Below the pieces are notes generated by a model. That model did not search any database. It was not told the origin of the DNA and was given only the letters and a program-made list of their open reading frames with translations. 64,000 nt of DNA from Eumeta japonica (Eukaryota > Arthropoda > Insecta > Lepidoptera > Psychidae). Of this stretch, positions 35,281-47,200 are shown in pieces (positions within the stretch are counted from its first letter, which is position 1; each line of letters starts with the position of its first letter). The stretch covers positions 1 to 64,000 of the forward strand of contig BGZK01001596.1 of NCBI GenBank assembly GCA_005406025.1. The letters are read 5' to 3'. The position numbers and the translations under genes were made by a program.

Positions 35281-35600
35281 TCACCACCAGCTTTGCAGCT
35301 GTGTACAACCGTTGTCACCGTTAAAGTGATAGATCCCGAGCCAAGGAGATATAAAATATTTAAAGAACAACATATGGTAGAGATAGCTATGGTCAATTTG
35401 GCTGCAAGATGAAAATGGGGCTACTAGACCGGTAAGATAGCACACTCTCGAAGAATACAGATATCGAGTAATAACTTTCCTTTGTTCCGTTTCGTCCAAT
35501 GAGGTAGAATTCTGGCAACCCTCTCCCCCTCCATCAGATACCCTATTCCTACGTAAAAAGTGTTCATGGGCGGCGGTGACCATTTGCTCCTTTGATCCTT
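35281..35600 (-). repeat. Dispersed lepidopteran repeat, copy 3 (inverted)
   Basis: The minus strand reads ggagcaaatggtcaccgccg, cccatgaacac, then ttctcgaagaat, and cttgcagccaaattgacc. The block order is the same as in the copy at 14835-15140. The 135-codon minus-strand open frame here lies within the repeat and resembles no protein I know. Confidence 0.62.
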
Positions 35601-35829
35601 GAAGCGTTATGAAAAAGAAACAATTAATTATGTTTTCACGTGAAATTAATCTTCGAACACGAATCCTCATAAAGACAGCTGATATCAAATTTCATTGAAC
35701 TCTAATACTAGTCATGATCTCGATGCCTCTCTCTAAAACAGCAGGGACCGTCTTGACACTTATTCATTCCGAGTCAGTCGGAACATTCATTAAAAAATTT
35801 GCCACTTTTTGCCTCACAATTTTTCACGT

Positions 35830-36330
35830 TCTACGGACGCTACACCAGGAGGACAGCAGCCCACGACGTGTGCACGACAGTCGGGCCCGTGACATATGCG
35901 GCGAGGAGTCCGCGCGCTTCCGGCGCCGCGGCGGCCGAAATCTGAACAAAAACGACAATGTCGCGGGCGCGGGTTAAGATTAACGGGCCGAGGTACAATT
36001 TTATTAGCATTTTTTCCTCTTTCCGGCGTGCCGGGCTCATTTCCTCCCTTGCAATTTATTACGGTGCCTCCGCGAGGCCGTGAAATTAGTTAAATAAAAT
36101 AACGGTCATAACCTCCAGCGGAATTTGTTTGAACACCTCTTTTCTATATTATTCGAAAATATATGACGGAAGAGCATAGCGGCGCCGCCCGGGTAATTAC
36201 TTTTCGTAATGGCTCCGCCCCGTCGGATGGCGGGCTTTTAAATTAGTCTCGCGTTTCTCGCGTTCTTATGTATGTGAGGTTTATCACGACGAAACGATCT
36301 TCCCAATAAATCTTATTCTTCGCCATTGCT
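35830..36330. promoter_or_regulatory. Strongest GC-rich island of the window
   Basis: Contains ccgcgcgcttccggcgccgc, ggcggccgaaatctg, gacaatgtcgcgggcgcgg, ctccgcgaggccgtgaaatt, ataaaataacggtcataacc, ggcgccgcccgggtaattac and ggctccgccccgtcggatgg. Open frames on both strands (66-87 codons) are not recognisable and lack splice context. A conserved non-coding or CpG-rich regulatory element is my best reading; a diverged exon cannot be excluded. Confidence 0.4.
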
Positions 36331-36359
36331 TCTATGATTGCCGGTGCGTGTTACAACAA

Positions 36360-36837
36360 GTTGATATATTTTTTTCTAGTTATAGATGGCGATTATTGTG
36401 GTTGTGCCGATAAATTGCATATATAATTCTTCTCAAATTATTGAGACCACTGTTATATATCTGATTTTATTCAGTTACAATTATGGGGTGTTTCATGTAA
36501 GCTAATTAGCTTCAGGTGCTTAAAAGATTAACCTTATTCAATTTATATCATATAAGGCCACTAGGACTTCCCTAACTGAAAATACCTTCCATTGCTCTAA
36601 ACATTTATTTCGAAAATTACTGTAGTTCTTTCTTTCTAGATGACCAAATCACGTGGATATATTCTTTTCCGCTATAGCCACTAGTCCTTTTTAAGCCCCT
36701 TCGGTTATAAAAGTTTTTGATAAGAAACAGATCATATCATAAAGTCATGAAGGTTCAGAGTTTAAGTCAGAACCATAAAGGTTCTGTGAAATTTATTAAT
36801 ATTCAGAAGATGTATGACAAATGTATTCGTTCAACAA
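36360..36837. other. AT-rich spacer before the transposon
   Basis: No gene seen. It ends in the TA (36838-36839) that flanks the element. Confidence 0.4.
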
Positions 36838-36839
36838 TA

Positions 36840-36872
36840 GGCATGATGACAGTAACTAAAAATTACTATAAT
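36840..36872 (+). repeat. Left terminal inverted repeat
   Basis: GGCATGATGACA is identical to the right end; the match continues imperfectly through TAAAAA and ACTATAAT to about 36872. Directly preceded by TA. Confidence 0.75.
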
Positions 36873-37181
36873 TATGTATTTATTCAACAATACTTGAGTA
36901 ATGGATTACAAAGTACTCCTTTATATTTTAATTATGAGCGAGATTACTAATTATTTTAATAAAATAAATCTACAAAATACGGTAAATCGCCATGATATAT
37001 TGAACACCAATCAGAGCCAATTACGTCACCGTTGAAATCGACACTACGAGCACTGTGAAAAACGCGTACATCTTGTAGCTTTGGACAACTCCTGTGGCTT
37101 TAATTACCATTTCATTACGTTTGAAACAGTACCTAGTCTAAATTTAGTGTTATTAAAACGAAGGTGAAACTACGCAAGTCA

Positions 37182-38613
37182 TGGAACAAGGATTTAGTAA
37201 GGCAAACAGTACTAATTTGCCTAGAATCCACTTGTTGATGCTGGGAGAGTTTTGGCATCAAACAAAGACTTTGTTCAGCAGAATTTAGAAATGTCAAAAC
37301 TTCCATGTAAGTAAAACATTAGATGCCTACATTAAATAATATTTTAAAATTAAGTAATAGATCTAAAACACCATTAAATGTATTTCATATTAATATTTGA
37401 GGTTATGGTAATGAATTTATTTTTATAATGTGTCTTGTTTTATATTTATTCATTGTTTTTCTTATTTTAGGTCCTCAGACCATCCTATGGCGATGATGCT
37501 GTAAGTTATGTACAACTTAAACGCGAAGGAGACATCTGCATAGTAAAATGTAAAGTTTGCCGGAACATAAAGTCCATGCAAAGTTGTATAGCGTGACTTT
37601 AATAATGGACGAACAGGAAGAGGCAGTTAAATCAATAGAATGTCACGATTGTGTGGCTTCACAAGGAGGCTGCAAACATGCTATAGCATTTCTGATGTGG
37701 ATACATCGCAGGAGTGAGAACCATCCTGTACATCCGTCGAATGCTATTGGATGAAATCCAAACTTTCAGGGCTGGAAGTACTCTAAAATATTTAACAGCT
37801 AGCGAAATGTCTAATGCTAAACCTAGCTTGCCATCAAATACAGAAGTATTTGAAAAGTTTCTAGAGGAAGGGAAGAAAAGGAGGCTTAATAACTGCGAGG
37901 TAATAAAATACCAAAATGACTATGTTTTTGACCAAACAGAAAGTTTGTCTATGCATACATTGGTGCTGAAATATAAAGAAAGGTCCTGTGACAGATTTTG
38001 GAAAAATTGCATTGTCTGATGCTGATGTTTATAATATTGAAAAAGTAACAAGAGCCCAACATGACAGTACCTTATGGCATGAGTTGAGATATGGCAGAAT
38101 AACAGCTTCACGAGCATTTGAATTCAGTCGGTGCAAAACCAATGATGGCACACTGATCGCATTAATAATGGGTGGAAAACTCCCTGACACATTGGCTATG
38201 AAACGGGCAGAATATTGGAAGATCAAGTAAGGAAGACAGTGAGTATAAAACTTGGAAAAAATTAACAAGTGTGGTCTCATAGTTTCTAAAATACATCCTA
38301 TGATAGCAGGATCGCCTGATGGGATCTGTGAAGATAGTATCATTGAAATTAAGTGTCCCACGAGTGCAAAAACTTTAAAAATATGTATGTGATGGGAAAC
38401 TAACGCAGAAGTTTATGTACAGGTGCAGCTCAAATGTACTTGACAGGACTTAAAAAGGCTACTATTGTGTTGCTGATAGTGACTACAGTGAAAATAAAAT
38501 GTAGAAATAGTTAGTGTTATGTATGATGAAAATATGTATCAAATTTTCTGAATATTATTGTTTCTTCATGGAAAGATAATGTGTATCCATTATTATACAG
38601 AAGTATTTCTTAA
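37182..38613 (+). pseudogene. SWIM-like/YqaJ nuclease gene of the transposon
   Basis: This is the accessory nuclease gene of the element. The start is ATG at 37182 (MEQGFSKANSTNLPRIHLLM); the stop is TAA at 38611-38613, with AATAAA at 38624. A 164-base intron interrupts it. In order the protein shows VQLKREGDICIVKCKVC, then the SWIM-like metal site IECHDCVASQGGCKHAIA, a middle region (LPSNTEVFEKFLEEGKKRRL), and the YqaJ-type exonuclease core. The core consists of WHELRYGRITASRAFEF, AGSPDGICEDSIIEIKCP (catalytic D and E-x-K at about 38310-38360), VQVQLKCT and further. At least seven frame changes are visible (near 37250, 37475, 37558, 37715, 37770, 37985, 38200-38265), so the copy is dead. YqaJ enzymes digest DNA ends; the role in this transposon is unproven. 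Confidence 0.8.
37307..37470 (+). other. Intron in the YqaJ gene
   Basis: Donor CCAT|GTAAGT at 37307, acceptor TTCTTATTTTAG ending at 37470. The flanking frames carry the same protein on both sides. Confidence 0.75.
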
Positions 38614-38623
38614 CATTTATGTA

Positions 38624-38629
38624 AATAAA
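38624..38629 (+). terminator. Poly(A) signal of the YqaJ gene
   Basis: AATAAA eleven bases after the YqaJ stop. The facing transposase gene's stop codon begins 37 bases after the YqaJ stop. Confidence 0.7.
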
Positions 38630-38649
38630 ATGCAACTTTTAAAATATGT

Positions 38650-38655
38650 TTTATT
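38650..38655 (-). terminator. Poly(A) signal of the transposase gene
   Basis: AATAAA on the minus strand overlaps the TAA stop of the transposase. Cleavage 10-30 bases on would fall inside the end of the YqaJ gene, so the two 3' ends overlap. Confidence 0.6.
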
Positions 38656-39891
38656 TAATTAATGAATCTTGTATGTTCACTAAACCACAAGCAATGGTGA
38701 TGACATCATCAAGCACTTTTACTAAGTTGTGGTTGACACATGCATGTGGCTTCAACATATTAAATTCCCGTAATCGTCTAATCACTCTCTCCACATGTAT
38801 TCTCAGGCTTGCAATTTGTTTTGTTTCTCTGACCTCACTTTTAGACAGTTTTGCCCCAGTTGTTACACTCGGGCCGTACTAACTGCACTCCCTCCTTCCG
38901 TAAATACTGTTCAACATGTTTGAACCCTCTGTCTGCCATCACATACATGCCAGGTTGTAAACACCTTATAAAGTCACATTGTTCCACCAAACATGTATCC
39001 GTTATTCTTCCTCCGTAGCCTGGTGAAATGTAATTAATCAAACCATTTGGTGTACAGGACACAAGATATTTGATGGTGTTAGCCTTTTGTATTCTGACCA
39101 TGAGAGCTTGATGTAAGGCTTTCGAAGGCTTTTGCACCTCTATTTCTAGGCAATCTATGATGCAAGTCACATTGTGATATTTGTGCCTAAAAGCCATCGG
39201 TAATTTTTTTAATTAATTCATTATCTAATTTCACTAGAAATGGACGTATTACACTAGCAATTACTGGAATATTTTTTAAAATATTTTGCTTGCGTAAGTC
39301 GGAGTCATAGAAAATCATCAGCGAGCTCTCTGAATGGGTTATTTAATCTAATTTTTTAAACACATAAGTATATGATTTGCAGGAATATTAGTTTTTCTTT
39401 AATTATATCAATTAGGTAGTAGCAACTTTTAGGCACACCAATATAAAATCGTGGATTTTTTGTTATTTTTAGCAAAGTGTATTCCAGAATTTTTGATGCT
39501 TCTTGTTTTTTATCTTCTTCGATTAATTCGCTGCAGTCTGAAGTAGATTTCATCTGTTGGGATATTGTTGATGGTGATGATTCTCTATGTGTACTAGATG
39601 GTGCAAATGAGATATCACTATCAGATTCTTCCTCAATTGTAAAAAGTTTCCTAGAATATTTCTGTATCATGGATGTAGATGGCTTGGCAGTAATGCAACT
39701 TTTAATTTTAAATGGTGATGTGGAAACAGATTGGTTAAAAGGTTTCAAAGGTGATGTCATCTGGTTTACTAAATTCACTTCTGTTTGTATGGCTTTACTT
39801 CTGTATTTATATGTTATGAGTACTTGAGTTGCTTTATCCGCTGACTTATGTGAATCTTTTTGTGAAGTATTTTCTATATGAGCTTGTGAAA

Positions 39892-40087
39892 CTGAAAGAG
39901 AAAAAAAACATAAATACAATACAGAATACCCACGTGTACATACTCATATTATGCAATGCTAAGAATTGGTTACCTAACAATGACAAGTTATTCAATTTGT
40001 AGCATTGCTTTATTGATCACACAAGAAATAGATATTTTTTATTCAAGAAAATGAAGTACATTTTAATACAGATAAATATGTAGTTAC
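39892..40087 (-). other. Second intron of the transposase gene
   Basis: Donor TTCCG|GTAACTA at 40087 and acceptor TTTTTTCTCTTTCAG ending at 39892, with a good pyrimidine tract; 196 bases. Confidence 0.75.
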
Positions 40088-40346
40088 CGGAAATTCCAGA
40101 AGAGCTCTCTCCGACTTCCACCTGTTTTGTAGTAACAGATCTTTCTTCTAAATCTTTCTCACATTCTTTAATTAATGTCAGTCTTTGTTTTTTGAGAATA
40201 TATGGTCGTTTAGTAGCATTGAATGTTCGTTTTCTTCGATCTGGTTGACATTGAAATTTTGAGGGCATACATGCTGGTTTCATGCGAACCTGTGACACCG
40301 ATCCCATCACATGATATTCCATATAATTCTCCATATCATTTGGTAA

Positions 40347-40503
40347 CTGAAATATTAATAAAAAAAATCTATTAAGATAGATAACATCAGAGCAAGATGG
40401 GATCTAACCTCAAAACATATTGTTTATTATTTAATTCATACCTCTGACAAGATTATTGTACCACATACTACTTTAGAATCAACAAAACCAAATACAAACT
40501 TAC
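40347..40503 (-). other. First intron of the transposase gene
   Basis: Donor TTCGAC|GTAAGT at 40503 and acceptor TATTTCAG ending at 40347. The join gives DHFD|LPNDMENY in phase 0, directly after the THAP finger; 157 bases. Confidence 0.78.
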
Positions 40504-40754
40504 GTCGAAGTGATCTTCACAAAATAAAGGTGAGCAGTAGGCAATATCCCTGTTGCATCCCGCCTTGCAAGTTTTAGCCACTTGTCTCGTATCGTTTTCT
40601 TTTGTGGAACGAATACAAATAACTTATTAGGTGTTTTTATAGATGTGTTATTACACTGGGGTACCGCACAACCTCTATACACTTTGGAATTCATATTTAA
40701 TAGCACAAAATAACTAAAGTATTCAATGAGCGTCTTATGTTTACGTTTTGGTTA

Positions 40755-40770
40755 TTCAACCGTGACGTCA
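40755..40770. promoter_or_regulatory. Subterminal repeat with TGACGTCA palindrome
   Basis: ttcaaccgtgacgtca contains a full CRE-type palindrome (40763-40770), about 70 bases upstream of the transposase ATG. It is the inverse of acgtcaccgttgaa at 37023-37036, which lies upstream of the YqaJ ATG. It may serve as transposase-binding or promoter sites at both ends. Confidence 0.45.
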
Positions 40771-40905
40771 GAAGCGACGTTTTGACACTGACAAGCGTTT
40801 TGGTGGGAATTGAAATTTTATAAACTAAAATGTCTTTAAAAATATCTAAAACTTTGATTTTAGCAGAAATATGTTACTCATTATTAATAATGTATATTTC
40901 TGAGC

Positions 40906-40941
40906 ATTATAGTACAGTTTTTAAAAAATTGTCATCATGCC
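40906..40941 (-). repeat. Right terminal inverted repeat
   Basis: Read inward on the minus strand: GGCATGATGACA, then TTTTTTAAAAACTGT, ACTATAAT. Twelve terminal bases are identical to the left end. Directly followed by TA on the plus strand. Confidence 0.75.
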
Positions 40942-40943
40942 TA

Positions 40944-43855
40944 TTACATAATAAAAGAAAAGTCGCCATAACGCGTTAGATTCTTTTCAAAGGTTTCTAT
41001 TACCTACATAAATTTAAAAAAAAGTTTATTAAAAAACCAATATGTGATTATTTGCAAAAATACGGAAAATAATGGGCGCAGGAACAAATTAACATGAATC
41101 CAATTCACATTTGCACGGATTTTATTATTTATTATTTCACTTAAAGTTATGCATTTTAGTTACACTAGTATGACATTTGCATTTATTGCCATTTTTGTCA
41201 TTATCAAGATCGAGCAAACACCACCGAAAAAAAACGTTTCCTGTTTAGCAACCCCTTTTAATTTTCATCTTTATTTTATTTTTATTATTTGTTATTATAG
41301 GTGCTACAGTAATACACACTCCTTGAAAATTCCAAGTGTCTACCTAATATGGTTGAAAAGATGCATCTCTCTTATAAACGGAAGGACAGACAGTAAAAAA
41401 TGCTAATAAAAAAAAAGCTTATTAAGTTTGAAAAACAATGCACTTTTGAAATAAAGTAAAATTTTATTGACGTAAGAAGCTAGTCTGATTTACGTATTTT
41501 TTTAAATAAATCCAAAAAGTACATTTTTTATTATAGTTGCTACCTTATCAGGAACCGTAAAATTTACTGAACTTTTTGTTTGTCATTTTCTTGTTGAAAA
41601 GTTATGTTACACATTTTTATTTCTCTTGTACGTTTTAATACGAATAATAGAACAACAGAATAATCAATATCCATCTTTAATATAAAAATGATTCTCTATG
41701 TGAATCAGAATATTGTAACTGATAATTAATATATAAAATACCATATTTGTTGATGAAATATCAAAGTTAGCTAGATAAAAATGATAACAAAGTATAAAAT
41801 GAATAGTAGAAAATTAAATGATAACAAGATTTATATGACAATTAGAAAAAGAGTGAAATTAGATTAAAATCACTTTAAAAAGCGACGTATTATTCAATAT
41901 GTATTTATTTCTCTCTGGCAAGACAAGTTTAAACTAACGCCAACCAGAATTTAGTTTGTTAAAAATATATTAGCTGTATGAAGACCTAATGTTAACAAAA
42001 TGTCGATTGGTTTTAAGTTATTTAAAAAAATTACTTCTCTGTACTCTTTCTTGAATATATGTACTTGGCCCATTTCTGATCCTTATTTTATCTTAAACGC
42101 GTTCGACTTACCGATAACTGTACTAAGTCAGGGCGGTTTAAATTCCTTAATTTGTTGACTTGAACTATATAACTCGTTTGAGTCTTGATTTGATTTGGTT
42201 TTAAGTTAATAAGATGAATACCGTCAATAACATAGAATAGAGATAAAGCCACATCTGCCCGGCCACGACCGAAAGCTGAGGAATATGAAAGAGCCATAGC
42301 AAAGACTAAGGTCTTGTGATTAGTATTTGTTAATAACTTACGGCCAGTATGTGACTAATGAAGTCTAACAGCATATACCGATAAATAGGAAATTGTATCA
42401 GGTGAACATAGACGTTGTGCGATATTACTTAGTTTTAAAATCTTCGTCGATATTCCATAATAAATTGTGTTCATTTCATTCACAAGCTGTATGCACTGTT
42501 AATATTGTATACACACGACAATACTGACGTCCGTATTACTTCTAGCACTATATGCGCTTTTATTATTACAGAAATGTTATTGCAGTAATGATTACAGAAA
42601 TGTAAGCTAGCAAGTCTTTGATTAATTATGTTCACGATTCTCTAATAAAACTTTTGTTCCTCAACGAGGATATTATGCAGGACAACAAATCGGGAGCGAT
42701 GTATTTCTTCTAGTGTATTTAATTTTACTTCTGCTTGACCGGTACTTTTTAACATAATATCATTAAACTTAATGCACATATTACATCTTGCAGCAAGTAA
42801 GCTTACCAAATTTCAATGTAACGTCGAAAAATATTGTATCTTCTGTAGCTGTTCTTTTTAGTTGTCATAAATATTTTTTCAATTGAGCTGAAAAAAAAAT
42901 TCTGATTTTATTGGGTTACAAGACTCAATCTCAAACGATTCACTGATTGACTCAATCTCTAATAAATTTTCCCTAAAATAATAATCATTAATTCATTGTA
43001 TGAAAACAGGCCATATATTAGGGGCGTTTAGTGAACCAAACAACTTTTGGACATCTGAACGACGTCATATTTTCAAACAGCAAAAGTTGGCTTACTGGTG
43101 GTAGTTGTTATCTTACTGGTGAGCGATCTCTAAAAAAAGCTACATTATTTATTATGTAATATATGATAGCTATATAATTAACAACTAAACCTACCATCGC
43201 ATTTTTCATTATAAATTTCTTTTAAAGAAAGGCGAATGCACATTAAACTAACAATTGATATCATGGAAACTTCTACAAATATCAAAAATAACATCCACGA
43301 CAAATGTACGAATACTAATCACTTATGGGGCAATCGTATGCCACCTACTTTTTCATATATTTTTTTTACCAATTTTCAAATATGTTATTATCCAACAATT
43401 AACTGCGTTCAATAAATAATAGTTTTTCTTATTCCTCCTTTTTAGAAATCAATATCTTTTTATGAATTCATGATAATACCTTGCTTTTCATACTTACTGG
43501 GCTGTTAAGACATAGTTATAGGCTATAAGCCCTAGTGCATCAGCCTACCTGTGATTAGGAATCTGATTTTTACAGATTGACGTCCATCTGTTAAAAAATC
43601 AGATACCTCACTATTTAAAAAAAAATCATTGAATAATAGGACTTTAATCTGTTGGAGTAAATGTACACGCTGCAGTATCGTTCAGTTTTTTTTTTCGAAT
43701 TTCGACAGATACATTGCCGTATCTCTAAATAGCAAATAAACGATATAGAATTCTGTAATTCACTGATACAAGACAAAGACCGATTTAATAATTCATACAA
43801 GTGAATGAAATTATTGAATTTCGATTTTAAATATAACATCATTTACTTCACCATT
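40944..43855. other. AT-rich spacer
   Basis: No gene. Open frames at 41149-41406 and 42088-42297 are short and unrecognised. Confidence 0.35.
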
Positions 43856-43859
43856 GTCT

Positions 43860-44210
43860 AATCAATCGACGATCGAGAATCAATAACAAAACGTCGATCA
43901 CGTATTTGATATCGTCTCCCATCGAGTGAGCGGACGACGTCGCAAACGCGCTAGAACGTAACGGCCGATCGAGCGGGAACCGAAATCTTTACAAAATTTA
44001 TTACATCCTTCGGGTATATGGCCGTCCTCAATCAAGGCCCCACGTTATCCTTATTTGGCTGGCCAACTCGTGCATTACCGAAATTGCACACAGAACCAAT
44101 TTACTTTATGCGATACATCGGACTGCGCAATACATTAGAAGGGGGGCGCGTAAAGGAACCATGATTTGTGAGCGCCCTGTGGGCCACTAAACGATAGGAC
44201 GATGCACTCA
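43860..44210. promoter_or_regulatory. GC-richer island, candidate regulatory DNA
   Basis: Contains gagtgagcggacgacgtcgc, aaacgcgctagaacgtaacg, gccgatcgagcgggaacc and aggggggcgcgtaaagg. Complex, non-repetitive and non-coding, with sharp AT-rich borders. Confidence 0.33.
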
Positions 44211-44219
44211 GATTTAGTG

Positions 44220-47200
44220 AGAGTGTTGTTGATATTTTGTTTCATAATGATGTGCTCGTCTACTTTATTTATATAAAACGTTAAAACATTAGTAATTTTA
44301 TGCTTTAGTGTATTGTATATACTTAATTATTTCTTACTCATTAATTTCGGAATCAATCTAATATCCACAGAGTCATTTTACGTAAACCGTATCACGCACT
44401 CAGAATTGCGCTATGTTATTAAGATTTTAAGATAAGATAATCATCATACTGCTTTCAAAATGCCTTATATTATATTTTTAGAAACTCATTATTATTTTCA
44501 ATACCACTTTGCAGAAAACTGAATTCAAAAATAGTTTGTTTCCTATCACTTTTATTAATATTTTTACCGTAGGAATATTTGATATATAGAAATTTTGATT
44601 TTACCCACCCACACCCAACTAATCTGCGAAAATGCAGTGCAAAGGATAGATACATTCTTTTTTTTTATCCATGCAACTGGTCCCCCTTTGCTTTCCTGGA
44701 CGGGCATCACCTGCATTCATTAACTGCAATTCGATCTTTATACTTGCGCACCGGTCTATCGCACTAATACTAATTTTAGTGTTCTAGTGGTCTGTTGCCT
44801 ATCTCTAATGATTTTGAGAAATCATCATAATAGCCTGCTGTACTATTCAAACAGGGAATCTTCAAAGAACCACGACCCATAGAGCAGAAAATCGTAGAAG
44901 ATGGTTTCAGATTGTCATGTTAGCGGATGACCCTATGTTTGTTGCCCATTTAATTCGCAGAGTGTTCCATTCCACTTTACATGCGTACATCAAGCCGGTG
45001 TCAACAAACAAGTGAACCCGATAAAAGCGAGTAATACTTATCATACTGCACCCATACAAAGAACATTTCAAGGACAAAAAGAAAGGAGAATATGTATACT
45101 TTTCAAAATATATCTTTCAAACGTAAATGTATTTCCTACCATTATGAGCTTCATTCCTTTCCCGCCTATCGCTAAGATTCAAAATGTTTAAGTCGCTTGT
45201 AATAACTAACGCTTGCATGCCGCAGCACTAGAGGCGTTGCACCTTTTACAGTCGGCGTTTACAAGCCGTCCTAAGGCCTTCATTAGATTCAATGGTTGAC
45301 GGTGAGTAGACTGTTTGACTTGCCTTTCGAAGCACGGATTTGCTATAAGTAAACCTTTTTTAAATGAATCGAGTTGGTCACCAATTTTAATCCGTATCTT
45401 GTCATACGCACGCTTACAAAAGGCAACGTGATGATAACCACCGATAATTTAATGCAACGCTATGCTGGCTATCTATATATTTTATATGAATTTGGATACA
45501 TGTATTTAGTTATCTATGTATCTTTTGTATATCTTCGTTTCATTTACTATTTGGTTATTTGCGCGATAATTATTAAAGATATGATTTAACTTAATTTATT
45601 TTTGTAAAAAAAAAGACCACGTATGTATTGATACTTCATTAATATAATTTTGAGAAGTCTAAAATCTTTTTACATGGCTGTTTCCGTGAAAAAATATATA
45701 TATACAAACATTTCATATTTTATGTAATGTATACAGATTGAAAGAAAACCTTACCATCTTTGTATTTCTATATAAAAAATAAATGGCGGATTGTTGAGCT
45801 TGAGTGGAGCCGGTCGATCAGAAAATATTTACGGGGGTCCATCCATTACAATAAATGAACGAACGAGTCTCCCGCGATGCAACAGCCACAAGAAATGAGA
45901 GATCGATTTCTCTTTTCTTTGTTGCGTCAATCATACAACAAAATTCTTCTACAACGTAATATGTCTTTAATACCGGGCAATCTGAATTGTTCCATTGAAT
46001 GTTGTCATACTTTAAAGAGTCGTCTTTTTGTTCAACTCATAAATAATTAATTTCGTGAACGTGGTGAATGAAAAACTATGATTTTTTTATCAATTTCCAT
46101 TTAAAAAAATACATGAGAATAATGACCAATTACTATAGGAATTTTAAATTTCATCAACGCGCAAAATTTTCAAAGTGCGAACTCAACAATATTACTATAG
46201 TATTGAAATAACAAAATATTATAGTGAAATTAAATTACTGCGTCGATTTCTCTATAGAACAGATAGAGGAAAAATATAACTATGAAATAATTATGTGTCA
46301 AATTTTAACTACCCACTGCTGAGATATAGTTTTTTATTACAGATCGTGGCGATCAAACCTTGGATTTTAACATGGAGCCTTTCATATTAGTCCAGTGATT
46401 GTTGGCAGCTACTATAATTTTCACAACCGGTATAACAACGCCCACAGATAACGGGTGTTTTCCAAGGCAAAAAGCGAGTGTTTTAATTTATTTATTAAAA
46501 AAATTGATTGATCAATTTGCCCGCAGTCAAAATTTCAACCGGTCACCTTGTGGCTGTTGAGGCAGATCACTGGGTGAGTACCGCTCATATGTCGCATTTT
46601 CCACAAAATATAAACGAACATTCGAAACGAAAGAACAATTATTGGTTGAACGTAATAAATCTTGTTCTATATTTATTGTTATTCAATATCATATGGCTTG
46701 CGATGGATCTACTAACGAAATATAGAATTTGATTAATTATTGCATGTAAAAATAAAATCAGTTATAAATGACTAATTATTTTGAAAGGTTTTTTATAATT
46801 TATAAGCGATTTTTTTAAGTTTTTTTATTTAATTTTTTTAGCGATGAGAGAATTACGCTCCATAATTAATCTAGTTTTGACTTAGGGCTTAAAATGATTG
46901 TAAATATATGTGTATATATTAGCAAAATATCACTAACTGACTGACTGACTTACTCATCACGAGATCTCCAAATCTATAGGTCCAATTGTCTTGGATTTTG
47001 GCGCAGTTACACTTAACGATCTTGCTGATCATAAAATCTGTCTAAACAAAGTCATAATGAGATTCCAGCTGAAATTCAAAATTTGTCATTTTAAGAAATT
47101 TAAACGTTTCGTTAAAAGGAAGTTATGTGGCAAGGGCTATTATACCTTGTCTGAATATATTATCGAATAAAACCCATGAGATTGAACTGCTCGGCTATCA

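Larger units (their letters stand above)
38651..40694 (-). pseudogene. THAP-DDE transposase gene of the transposon
   Basis: This is the element's transposase. Exon 1 (40694-40504) encodes a THAP zinc finger: YRGCAVPQC, KLFVFVP, KWLKLARRD, then the YFCEDHF site, which is frame-broken by a lost T near 40525. Exon 2 (40346-40088) is basic (DRRKRTFNATKRPYILKKQR). Exon 3 (39891-38651) has a serine-rich linker, a helix-turn-helix-like stretch (NPFRELADDF ... YASKIFK) and a DDE_Tnp_4 core. The core shows CIIDCLEIEV (D near 39155), GYGGRITDTCLVE, YVMADRGFKH (D near 38933) and LRIHVERVIRRLREFNM (E near 38791). It ends VNIQDSLIK with TAA at 38653-38651. Frame changes are visible near 40525, 39380, 39350, 39330, 39110-39090 (compensated) and 38872. 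All three catalytic acids remain, but the copy is not functional as read. Confidence 0.85.
36840..40941. mobile_element. Complete ISL2EU-like (IS4EU) DNA transposon
   Basis: This 4.1 kb element has inverted ends GGCATGATGACA and a TA on both sides (36838-36839 and 40942-40943), consistent with a two-base TA target duplication. It carries two converging genes: a SWIM-like plus YqaJ nuclease gene (plus strand) and a THAP plus DDE transposase gene (minus strand). To my knowledge this gene pair is the hallmark of the ISL2EU/IS4EU superfamily. All introns are recognisable and the three acidic catalytic residues are present. Both genes carry several single-base indels, so this copy is inactive as read. 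Subterminal copies of ACGTCACnGTTGAA lie inside both ends (37023-37036 and, inverted, 40755-40769). Confidence 0.82.

Noticed and set aside
35281..35688. 135-codon minus-strand frame
   Set aside because: Lies inside a dispersed repeat also present, without an open frame, at 14835-15140.
35714..36093. Open frames of 65-87 codons on both strands in the GC-rich island
   Set aside because: GC-rich DNA has few stops; no domain, no clear splice sites, and both strands are equally open.
39477..39827. 116-codon plus-strand frame
   Set aside because: Antisense of the transposase linker exon.
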